DNA from: Thermoplasmata archaeon
Lineage (GTDB): Archaea > Thermoplasmatota > Thermoplasmata > Thermoplasmatales > Thermoplasmataceae
DNA length: 5,310 nt
Reading direction: 5' to 3'
NCBI GenBank assembly: GCA_021826835.1
Contig: JAKAYH010000198.1
Coordinates: forward strand, 1-5,310
In this document: in pieces, positions 1 to 5,264 of the stretch
How positions within the stretch are numbered: position 1 is the first letter of the stretch
Layout of the letters: each line of letters begins with the position of its first letter
Program-made: the position numbers and the translations under genes
The notes under the pieces: generated by a model
Databases searched by the model: none
Seen by the model: only the letters and a program-made list of their open reading frames with translations
What the model was told of the DNA's origin: nothing

Positions 1-58
1 AATAAACACTACAAAGTATTTACATGTTTCTATAAATGCAACATAAACAGGGTTAATA

Positions 59-199
59 AGATGTAGTGAATAAAATCAATTAAAAATATAGGTAATTAAT
101 CATAGGATAGTGTATTGAATCTGCTGTAAAATTGAAAAGGTCCTGCACAATTCGGATTTGAAGAGGCGAAAATATGCAGGACCAGTTAGATGTAGTGAA
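59..199. repeat. 12-bp direct repeats AGATGTAGTGAA flanking a hairpin
   Basis: The sequence AGATGTAGTGAA occurs exactly at 59-70 and again at 188-199. Between them lies a 117-bp stretch that contains the inverted repeat of 139-183. The layout could be a target duplication around a small inserted element, but the enclosed stretch has no terminal inverted repeats, so this is only one possible reading. Confidence 0.5.
139..183. repeat. 9-bp perfect inverted repeat (hairpin)
   Basis: GGTCCTGCA at 139-147 is the exact reverse complement of TGCAGGACC at 175-183, with a 27-base loop. The stem would be strong in RNA, and its G+C content stands out against the A+T-rich surroundings. It could be a structured transcript, the end of a decayed mobile element, or a terminator-like stem. 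No U-run follows closely, so a simple terminator is not favoured. Confidence 0.55.
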
Positions 200-256
200 A
201 GAGATAATAAGTATTTTCCTTTGATTCCTTCGTTCCCTTTTTTATGGTCGCTCTCT

Positions 257-394
257 CTTAATTATGTATACCCTTATTACAAAATGTAAGAAACCAATTC
301 AAATTTTAATTTCGAGGTTAGTCATCCTTTCTTAATTGTATATGCCTTTATTACAAAATGTGCAGAATAATTCAAATCGATTTTTTCGGTTAGT
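257..394. repeat. Two imperfect tandem repeats of about 65 bp
   Basis: Copy 1 runs from 257 to 322 and copy 2 from 331 to 394, a period of 74. Both begin CTTAATT, share the exact core TTATTACAAAATGT (274-287 and 348-361), continue with AATTCAAAT, then a T-rich stretch with TTCG, and end GGTTAGT. The middle has diverged by substitutions and small indels. Two copies with an 8-base gap do not make a CRISPR array. They may be an old duplication or paired protein-binding sites. Confidence 0.65.
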
Positions 395-493
395 TAGTTA
401 ACCAGTTGTCAGGAAGGCAGCTTAATAACTGCCTTATAACCGCATGGTCAGGATATAGGATAAATTCCATTCACGGGCCGTACAGAGTAAACG

Positions 494-500
494 TTTATAT
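494..500 (+). promoter_or_regulatory. TATA-like box before the 533-581 hairpin
   Basis: TTTATAT matches the archaeal TATA-box consensus. With the usual spacing of about 25 bases, transcription on the plus strand would begin near 521-525, roughly ten bases before the hairpin at 533. A+T-rich DNA gives such matches by chance, so the support comes mainly from its position. Confidence 0.35.
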
Positions 501-532
501 TGTTGTTAACCATGTTAATGCACGGGGTAAGA

Positions 533-581
533 CCGGTTGGTCAAGTGTACCTTGAGGTGCACGTCTAAAAGTACCAACCGG
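533..581 (+). ncRNA. Candidate structured small RNA / two-stem hairpin
   Basis: The outer stem is CCGGTTGGT (533-541) pairing with ACCAACCGG (573-581), nine perfect pairs. After an asymmetric internal loop (CAA at 542-544, ten bases at 563-572) an inner stem GTGTACC (545-551) pairs with GGTGCAC (556-562) around a TTGA tetraloop. That stem has one G-U pair if the plus strand is transcribed and an A-C mismatch if the minus strand is. The plus strand is therefore the better RNA, and a TATA-like box lies upstream on that strand. The hairpin ends 16 bases beyond the stop codon of the minus-strand DUF3800 gene, so a role in ending that transcript, or as an RNA antisense to its 3' end, is possible. 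I do not recognise a known RNA family. Confidence 0.35.
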
Positions 582-596
582 CGCTGTCTAAATTCT

Positions 597-1232
597 TCAT
601 TTCCACAATTCCTTGAAATATTGAGGAAAGGTGGTATTATTTATGAGATTAACATAAAGAGGGTCTTGGTTGTTAAATTTCTGGTACACCGCCCCAGAGA
701 GCAAATCCGCAAGTTGTAGTCCACTAAAATTCTCAGACTGGCTATGAAATATGTTTATTTCATCTATGAAAGACTCGTCTCTAAGGTTTTTCTCAAAATA
801 TCTGTTAAAATCGTCTCTAAGGATCTGTTTTCCCTTCGATTTATCGATCCTTACTTCAACCTTACAGTGATCTAAAATGATGGCTTTTGCAAGTTGTCCA
901 GCTGCATAATTGTAGAGTTTGTGCTTATGTTCTCTCAAATATTCGCTTGTCAGGTTCCTCTTGTAGAGCACACAATGAACACCACGACATTGAGCAGTTT
1001 CGTTTAATTTCATTATCAAGTATTTCTTAAGATCGTGACTCGATTTATTAAACTTAATCTCTTTTGCCTTTCTAAGCTCCTTGCTAAATTTATATCTCCT
1101 TGCGTTCTTTATTATTCGGTCTAATTTTCTGGGATCATCTGCAATGAGTGCGGATATAACAAGGACCTTGGAACTCATTTCAGATAAGCCAAGGTCCCCG
1201 CTCTCGTCAATATATATGTACTTATTCACCAA
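597..1232 (-). CDS. DUF3800 family protein (RNase H-fold, putative nuclease)
   Basis: This is an intact 211-residue protein of the DUF3800 family, whose members are thought to have an RNase H-like fold and are often found with mobile elements or defence genes; no substrate is established. The N-terminal strand carries the hallmark YIDESGD (residues 7-13, acidic D9, E10, D13). Further acidic residues lie at KEIKF (E58) and RID (D130), and the C-terminal box LQLADLLSGAVYQKF (172-186) holds the conserved Q173 and D176. Length is in the usual 200-250 range, so it is probably complete. The start is uncertain: TTG at 1230-1232 or the next codon GTG at 1227-1229. A GGAG at 1244-1247 lies 11 bases before the TTG and favours it. 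It follows the integrase pseudogene on the same strand with a 48-bp gap and is the only unbroken frame in this decayed area. Family assignment is firm; catalytic activity is inference. Confidence 0.85.
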   Translation of the reverse strand: MVNKYIYIDESGDLGLSEMSSKVLVISALIADDPRKLDRIIKNARRYKFSKELRKAKEIKFNKSSHDLKKYLIMKLNETAQCRGVHCVLYKRNLTSEYLREHKHKLYNYAAGQLAKAIILDHCKVEVRIDKSKGKQILRDDFNRYFEKNLRDESFIDEINIFHSQSENFSGLQLADLLSGAVYQKFNNQDPLYVNLINNTTFPQYFKELWK

Positions 1233-1272
1233 GCTTAAGCAGTCTCCATGGATGGGCTTAATACTGTGGACG

Positions 1273-1280
1273 CTTTTAAA
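1273..1280 (-). promoter_or_regulatory. Possible TATA box for the DUF3800 gene
   Basis: On the minus strand TTTAAAAG lies about 45 bases before the TTG start. Transcription would begin near 1250, giving a leader of about 20 bases containing the GGAG motif. It abuts the stop codon of the integrase pseudogene, so the DUF3800 gene need not depend on the integrase promoter. Confidence 0.35.
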
Positions 1281-1944
1281 TCATAAGGAAAGTTTAACAA
1301 CCGCCTTATCTTCTCTAGGGTATATCTGCACAAGCTCCCATCCCTTATTGAGATATGATTCAAGATCTCTTTCCGGTTTTGTCTTATGCTTGTTACCGTT
1401 ATTGAATATCTCCGCTTTCTTTTCCCTGAATATATCTATCCTTTAATCTTTCCTGAAGCTCGTTCGTATCAAGGCCCATTAATTCCTCTTCCTCCTTGTC
1501 CGTGAGCTTCATGCCGTATGCAATTTCAAGGATCATTGTTGCGGTCTCCCTCATTGTATTGGACGTAATCTTGACGACATCTTCTTCTTTAAGGTCATGT
1601 TCCTCTGTCTCGAAATACTTTGAAGCCCTTGTATACGCGGATCTCATTTCCTCAATAGTTTCTGGTAATAGCCTTTTGTTTGTGGAATAAACGGCTTCGA
1701 TATCTCCTTTATGCCCCATTAGGTACTGTCTCTAGGGATGGGATATAAGCCCCTTTGATTCGGCTATGTCAAGGGCCGTGGCGAAGTATGCCCTCAGGCG
1801 TGGTATTGCTCTCACGACAGTACATCCAGAGGGTTCTCCACCATATATAGGTACTTATGGGGGACCTGGTCCTGACATTGAGGTACCATCGGTTTACGCG
1901 CTCATTCTTTTCAAGGTCCTCATATCTTTTTTTCTTTTAACCAT
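1281..1944 (-). pseudogene. Decayed archaeal tyrosine recombinase (integrase)
   Basis: This is the remnant of a site-specific integrase, which would cut and rejoin DNA through a tyrosine nucleophile. The N-terminal part reads NERVNRWYLNVRTRSP...STYIWW...TTPEG (about 1918-1793), like the SAM-like DNA-binding domain of archaeal integrases. It then jumps into another frame at the box LRAYFATALDIAESKGLISH (1797-1738), followed by MGHKGDIEAVYSTNKR (from 1719), which holds the GH histidine and the tyrosine nucleophile. The tail reads KPERDLESYLNKGWELVQIY in a third frame, ending at TGA 1281-1283. The damage consists of: no usable start (ATG 1942-1944 goes out of frame at a run of seven A; ATG 1952-1954 meets TAA), an internal deletion near 1787-1799, amber codon TAG at 1732-1734, and a frameshift near 1400-1405. 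The first catalytic arginine and the box II histidine are gone. A 106-codon open frame from 1719 is a fragment, not a separate gene. The family is clear; the exact subfamily is not. Confidence 0.85.
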
Positions 1945-1971
1945 GAATAACCATATGAAAGAACAATGATG

Positions 1972-1989
1972 CGATTACGTGGGTAATCG
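1972..1989. repeat. 7-bp inverted repeat upstream of the integrase relic
   Basis: CGATTAC (1972-1978) and GTAATCG (1983-1989) are exact reverse complements around GTGG. The element lies 17 bases before the first possible ATG of the minus-strand integrase relic, where a promoter or operator would be expected. It could be a binding site for an element-encoded regulator or a chance palindrome. Confidence 0.4.
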
Positions 1990-2100
1990 AATACCGTTCG
2001 GGACGTCAGAATTTAAGCTCAAATCCCTGATTTTTCAGTAGGCTTTTTTTTGATTTTATTCATATGTTCACGATTTACATTGGCTTTGCCGTCTCTCAGA
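1990..2100. other. Spacer between two broken mobile genes
   Basis: The stretch between the integrase relic and the transposase relic has no readable gene. It contains a run of eight T at 2044-2051 followed by more T-rich sequence, which could act as a plus-strand terminator, but no gene precedes it on that strand. A tRNA T-arm or other attachment-site signature is not visible. The transposase reading frame may begin inside it, from about 2062, but the residues there do not look conserved. Confidence 0.4.
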
Positions 2101-2484
2101 TCAGAGAAGAACGCCTACATGAAAGCCATGTACATGATCGCCAGGATGAGGATAGATCTGGAACGCATCGGGCTGGATAGGTATTGCTCACGGTAGAGCA
2201 TACTTGATGATTTCCCAGAAAATACCGGGATATTCATCATACCGAAGAAGAATTCAAGAATAAGGGGGCCAAGGGCATGGGGGATATGATCCTGAGGTTC
2301 ATGATCGATCTCATCGCATACCTGCGGGAATAAGTTAAAAGAAACAATCATGAAGCAGGATTCTCTGCCGACAAATGATCAACAGGGCATGTGATATTCC
2401 AGAAGAGGAAAGAACATATTGAAACACCGGGATTCTGCAAGGGACTTCTGCACAAATCTTGACCTGCGATTACATTATGAATGA
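2101..2484 (+). pseudogene. C-terminal remnant of a DDE transposase (IS4/IS5-like)
   Basis: Read across lesions, this gives SEKNAYMKAMYMIARMRIDL...SILDDFPENTGIFIIPKKNS, then RIRGPRAWGDMILRFM, AYLRE-VKRNNHEAGFSADK and GFCKGLLH. The pattern of a PKKN block followed about 60 residues later by RNNxExGFSADK, with the glutamate in the place of the third catalytic acid, is that of DDE_Tnp_1 transposases of insertion sequences. Lesions are TAG at 2194-2196, one base missing in the G run 2279-2283, TAA at 2331-2333 (where a tyrosine is expected), TGA at 2376-2378 (arginine expected, CGA to TGA), and one extra base near 2454, after which NLDLRLHYE ends at 2484. The N-terminal two-thirds, with the first two catalytic aspartates, are absent. 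No terminal inverted repeats could be assigned. The family is likely; the exact IS is unknown. Confidence 0.75.
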
Positions 2485-2780
2485 ATAAGGCTGCTTATGT
2501 CCCAGATTCTGCCTATTTCTATAAGAAGAGAAAAGATCAGAGAATGTGAATAAGGGTAGTTTGAAAAATTAACTTTGCTTTGCAGAGGACTCTCAGTAAT
2601 AGACGGGACCCTCTCAGTCACAGTAATAATTACAACAGACCAGAGCAAATCTGGAAAACTGACTTCTAATCATGGTACCCAGTTTGGAACACATTGGAGA
2701 AATACGTCAACAGGAACAGTATATCAAAGGGTCTTATGAACGTGCAACTATACTTACCATCTTAAGAATAACTCTATGAC
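2485..2780. other. Non-coding stretch, possible further mobile debris
   Basis: No intact gene is present. A 60-codon open frame without a start codon (2560-2739, plus strand) contains LTSNHGTQFG, which resembles the catalytic TDHGTQF motif of rve-type (IS3/IS481) transposases, but with asparagine where the catalytic aspartate should be. The rest of that frame does not clearly match the family, so it is not called as a pseudogene. The remainder shows only short words repeated by chance, such as CTCTCAGT twice near 2590 and 2611. Confidence 0.4.
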
Positions 2781-2781
2781 A

Positions 2782-2798
2782 AGTTCAAAAATTGAACT
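2782..2798. promoter_or_regulatory. Palindromic candidate operator before the ABC operon
   Basis: AGTTCAA (2782-2788) and TTGAACT (2792-2798) form a perfect inverted repeat around AAA. It lies 9 bases before the TATA-like box and 38 bases before the permease start. This size and symmetry suit a dimeric winged-helix or similar regulator. A site just upstream of the TATA box is compatible with activation or with blocking the basal factors. No regulator gene is in the window, so the role is inferred. Confidence 0.45.
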
Positions 2799-2807
2799 CA
2801 TACAATC

Positions 2808-2815
2808 AAATATAA
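2808..2815 (+). promoter_or_regulatory. TATA box of the ABC operon, leaderless start
   Basis: AAATATAA is centred about 25 bases before ATG 2837, so transcription would begin at or next to the A of the start codon. No Shine-Dalgarno sequence is visible before the gene, which fits a leaderless message as is common in Thermoplasmatales and other archaea. Confidence 0.5.
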
Positions 2816-2836
2816 TCTGAAGAGCGATTATATCTT

Positions 2837-3688
2837 ATGCCTGCAATAATTGGAATGGTAAAGTATCAGGCTATCATAGATATTAAAGCGGTGAAGACTT
2901 ATGTTGTACTGGGTCTAGTATTCCTACTTGCGATAGCTTATGGATACTTAATACCTGAGTTCGCCCCTGGAACCTTATTTGAATATGCAAAAAGTTCACA
3001 TGTATGGATGCTAACAACATCGAGTATTTTTGTGACAGTAGTAGCGGGCCTGGTAGGTTTATTGGTAGGTGCCTTTGTAAGTTCGGATGTCATTGCGCTA
3101 GAATTCGAATCCGGGTCTATAATCAAATTATTTTCTCTTCCAATTCGTAGGCGAGATATTTATCTTGGGAAATTTATCGAGAAATTCATATTTATAGTGA
3201 TATTGTCTCTAATATTTGTAGTAGTTGCGTTAATTTGTGGTTACTTTTTTTCTGGCCCTCAAAGCTATTTTCAGTGGTTGCCCGCCTTTACATTGGGCAT
3301 AGCCTTAATGATGGCGGGCTTTGCATCTATGGGGTTTCTTTTCGGGTCGTTAGCTAGGCAGTCTTCGTTCGTTTTTGGCATAATGTTTGGCGTCTGGATT
3401 TTTTTCGCGGTAATAACCGGGATTCTGATTATGAAAGTTGGCTATGGTTTCGGAGTATTTGCAATTCCGTTCTTGAACATGACTTCGGTTCCATCATCAA
3501 TCATGAATTTTGCAATCAATCCATCTGAAATGTTCCACTTAGTATATGTTTCATTGGGAAATTCCAGAGATTTTAACATATCAACACGGAAATATATGAT
3601 TCTAAATGTTATCTTTTCATTAATCGAATGTTTGCTCATTTTAGGTCTCGGGTTTATAATATTCAGGAAATCAGAAATAAGGGGCTGA
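2837..3688 (+). CDS. ABC-2 type transporter permease
   Basis: This 283-residue integral membrane protein is the permease half of an ABC-2 type exporter; its substrate cannot be read from sequence. Hydrophobic helices lie at about residues 21-40, 56-80, 114-137, 147-171, 177-200 and 256-276, the usual six. Between helices 2 and 3 is the conserved cytoplasmic segment DVIALEFESGSIIKLFSLPI (84-103) followed by RRRDIYLGKF, typical of the family: acidic and glycine residues, then LP-x-R-R and a lysine, where it contacts the ATPase. The start at 2837 is chosen because a TATA box sits about 25 bases before it; ATG 2855 is the alternative and would lose six residues. The next gene, five bases downstream, encodes the ATPase, so the two form an operon and presumably a 2+2 complex. 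Codon and base use look like those of the ATPase gene, with no sign of damage. Confidence 0.85.
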   Translation: MPAIIGMVKYQAIIDIKAVKTYVVLGLVFLLAIAYGYLIPEFAPGTLFEYAKSSHVWMLTTSSIFVTVVAGLVGLLVGAFVSSDVIALEFESGSIIKLFSLPIRRRDIYLGKFIEKFIFIVILSLIFVVVALICGYFFSGPQSYFQWLPAFTLGIALMMAGFASMGFLFGSLARQSSFVFGIMFGVWIFFAVITGILIMKVGYGFGVFAIPFLNMTSVPSSIMNFAINPSEMFHLVYVSLGNSRDFNISTRKYMILNVIFSLIECLLILGLGFIIFRKSEIRG

Positions 3689-3690
3689 TC
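3681..3690 (+). promoter_or_regulatory. Ribosome binding site overlapping the permease stop
   Basis: GGGGCTGATC resembles GGAGGTGATC, the complement of the archaeal 16S rRNA 3' end. It ends three bases before ATG 3694 and contains the permease stop TGA (3686-3688). It decides the ATPase start over the upstream TTG at 3628, and suggests that translation of the two genes is coupled. Confidence 0.6.
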
Positions 3691-3693
3691 ACA

Positions 3694-4632
3694 ATGGATG
3701 CACTTGTTATTGAAAATTTAAGAAAGACCTATTCAAACGGAAGGGGAATAAAAGAGATAAACCTGAATGTTCAAAAAGGAAAAATACATGCTTTGCTTGG
3801 CAACAATGGGGCCGGCAAGAGCACCACAATGAAATGCATTACTGGCATAATTTTTCCTGAAGGTGGTAGGATAGAGGTAATGGGGGATGAACTCAGGGAT
3901 AATGATCCTCAAGTAAAATCATGTATCGGCTACTCTCCTGAGCTTCCATCGTTTCCAAGGAACCTGACGGGTAGGCAATGTTTGGTTGTTTATGGTTATC
4001 TAAAAGGATTAAGTAAGAACCAGATTAGACTTGAATCGAGGGATCTTCTGGAAAAGGTCGGACTTATTGATGCTTCGGAAATAAAGGTCTCTCAATACAG
4101 TAGGGGGATGCTGCAGAGACTTGACCTCGCCATTGCAATGGAGGGGAGCCCAGACGTGCTCATTCTCGATGAGCCAACAGCTGGACTTGACCCATCTTCA
4201 GCTTCGAAATTAAGGATTCTGTTAAAGGAACAGGCAGAAGAAGGGCAGACAATTTTGCTCTCAGATCACCAGCTTTCAGAAGTAGAACGTCTATGCTCTG
4301 ATGCGACGATTATAAATGAAGGCAGGACTGTGATTCAGTCAAAAATGTCAGATTTGTTGAAAAAGGTAAAAGGGAAGTTGAAATATATTGCAGAATTTTC
4401 TTCTATAAGTGATGGTTTGATAAGGGGCATTGAAAAAATAGACGATATTGTCGGTGTGGAGGTGGATCATAGTAATCGTAACGCTCTCATAATATATTGT
4501 AATACGCGGAATCAGCTGGATGATGAAGTCTCAAGAGTCGCAAAAGCGGAAGGATGTTCGCTATACTCTTTGACGGAGAGCAGAGCAACGTTAGAAGATA
4601 TATTTTTATCTCTTGTAGATAATGGAGAGTAA
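3694..4632 (+). CDS. ABC transporter ATP-binding protein (ABC-2 exporter)
   Basis: This 312-residue protein is the ATP-hydrolysing subunit that drives the adjacent permease. Walker A is GNNGAGKST (36-44). The Q-loop position reads GYSPE (79-83), with glutamate instead of glutamine, a variant seen in ABC-2 exporter ATPases. The signature is YSRGMLQR (135-142), the degenerate LSGGQ form of the same group. Walker B is VLILDEP (155-161), D-loop GLDP (164-167) and switch histidine SDH (190-192). The 90 or so residues after the nucleotide-binding domain end in RATLEDIFLSLV (297-308), the usual end of this subfamily. ATG 3694 is chosen from the ribosome binding site and because the protein then begins with the normal first strand ALVIENLRKTY; extension to TTG 3628 would overlap the permease. 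All catalytic motifs are present, so it should be active. Substrate unknown: peptide, lipid, drug or multi-solute export are all possible. Confidence 0.92.
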   Translation: MDALVIENLRKTYSNGRGIKEINLNVQKGKIHALLGNNGAGKSTTMKCITGIIFPEGGRIEVMGDELRDNDPQVKSCIGYSPELPSFPRNLTGRQCLVVYGYLKGLSKNQIRLESRDLLEKVGLIDASEIKVSQYSRGMLQRLDLAIAMEGSPDVLILDEPTAGLDPSSASKLRILLKEQAEEGQTILLSDHQLSEVERLCSDATIINEGRTVIQSKMSDLLKKVKGKLKYIAEFSSISDGLIRGIEKIDDIVGVEVDHSNRNALIIYCNTRNQLDDEVSRVAKAEGCSLYSLTESRATLEDIFLSLVDNGE

Positions 4633-4675
4633 TGTTAAATGGAATATCTTGTGTGCATATCACCTTCATTGGACG

Positions 4676-4683
4676 TTTATAAA
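4676..4683 (+). promoter_or_regulatory. TATA box for the small membrane protein gene
   Basis: TTTATAAA is a strong match to the archaeal TATA consensus and is the core of the palindrome GTTTATAAAC (4675-4684). Transcription would start near 4706, giving a leader of about 65 bases before ATG 4770. It lies in the 137-bp gap after the ATPase gene and suggests the next gene has its own promoter. Confidence 0.5.
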
Positions 4684-4769
4684 CTAAACTGGGAAAAAGT
4701 AACGCTACAAAGATATCAGGGTAACGGGTTTTAACGTCGTAAAGCATTTGAGAAAAATTTAGTAAAGAG

Positions 4770-5264
4770 ATGTATAGAGAGATGGAAGAAGACTTAAAAT
4801 TTAAAAAGGAACTCTTAAGATCTGTTGAACAGATTAATAATCGCATTCTTGGTTTTCAGAGTTACATGATGCGTAGAACTTGGGGCGTGCTCTTTGGAAT
4901 AATCGCCTTCCTTATTTTTGTAGATTCTTTTTCCCTTCCCGTAATTAACTATTTCGTTTCTTACACTTATCTAGCAGAAATTTTCAATTTAGCAATCCAA
5001 ATAACAGTATTCCTATTCGCGATTTTCTATTGGTTCAAACTATTTGAGAACTCGGCAAGAATAGTTAAATTCAGAGAACACACAATAGCGAATCACCCCC
5101 ATTGGATCAGAAATAAGGCAAAAATTTGGAGAGATGCCGTAGTCACGTTGTTTCTCCTGTGTATTTTTACAGCATTAGCTTTAGACAGTACAAACATTCC
5201 TTTAAACTTGAGTTTCGCAAGAAATACAGCGAAAAATGTCACACTAATCCAGACATTTCCGTGA
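4770..5264 (+). CDS. Hypothetical three-helix membrane protein
   Basis: I do not recognise this 164-residue protein. It begins with a charged, probably cytoplasmic helix (residues 1-30, rich in E, K and R, with a possible short coiled coil). Three hydrophobic segments follow at about 37-57, 68-89 and 122-139. Between the second and third is a basic, histidine-containing loop ENSARIVKFREHTIANHPHW (93-112). A polar tail of about 25 residues ends the protein. The start may be ATG 4770 or ATG 4782; a purine-rich AAAGAG lies just before the first. It sits 137 bp after the ATPase on the same strand with its own TATA-like box, so it may be independent of the transporter or an accessory subunit. No enzyme motif is visible. 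The hydrophobic pattern and open frame make a real gene likely. Confidence 0.65.
   Translation: MYREMEEDLKFKKELLRSVEQINNRILGFQSYMMRRTWGVLFGIIAFLIFVDSFSLPVINYFVSYTYLAEIFNLAIQITVFLFAIFYWFKLFENSARIVKFREHTIANHPHWIRNKAKIWRDAVVTLFLLCIFTALALDSTNIPLNLSFARNTAKNVTLIQTFP

Larger units (their letters stand above)
1..480. other. Gene-free A+T-rich region with repeats
   Basis: I see no protein gene on either strand here: stop codons are dense in all frames and no family motif can be read. The region does contain structured DNA, listed separately: two copies of a 12-bp direct repeat, a 9-bp inverted repeat lying between them, and a pair of about 65-bp tandem repeats. It lies beyond the 3' end of the minus-strand DUF3800 gene. 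The mix of repeats and absence of coding suggests a remnant of mobile DNA or a regulatory/RNA region, but nothing in it is diagnostic. Confidence 0.6.

Noticed and set aside
257..394. CRISPR array
   Set aside because: There are only two long, diverged units with an 8-base gap; no regular short repeats and spacers are present.
537..719. 60-codon plus-strand frame
   Set aside because: It runs over the hairpin and the antisense of the DUF3800 3' end, has no family pattern and no ribosome binding site; the minus-strand gene explains the DNA.
1081..1446. 121-codon plus-strand frame
   Set aside because: It is antisense to the DUF3800 N-terminus and the integrase tail, which both show family motifs on the other strand.
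1399..1719. 106-codon minus-strand frame as a standalone gene
   Set aside because: Its first residues MGHKGDIEAVYSTNK are the catalytic end of an integrase, and the upstream sequence continues the same protein past a TAG codon, so it is a fragment of the pseudogene.
1766..1969. 67-codon plus-strand frame
   Set aside because: It is antisense to the integrase N-terminal part and shows no recognisable pattern.
1981..2000. tRNA T-arm or attachment site near GTAATCGAATACC
   Set aside because: The resemblance to a T-arm is partial and no acceptor, D-arm or anticodon stem can be built around it.
2115..2351. 78-codon minus-strand frame
   Set aside because: It is the shadow of the broken plus-strand transposase, whose motifs read clearly across lesions.
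2481..2549. 22-codon plus-strand frame beginning ATG AAT AAG
   Set aside because: Too short to support, no ribosome binding site, and it overlaps the end of the transposase relic.
3628..3693. N-terminal extension of the ATPase from TTG
   Set aside because: It would overlap the permease C-terminus by 61 bp, adds residues not seen in the family, and a good ribosome binding site points to ATG 3694.
4487..4846. 119-codon minus-strand frame
   Set aside because: Antisense to the ATPase C-terminus and the start of the small membrane protein gene; no family pattern.
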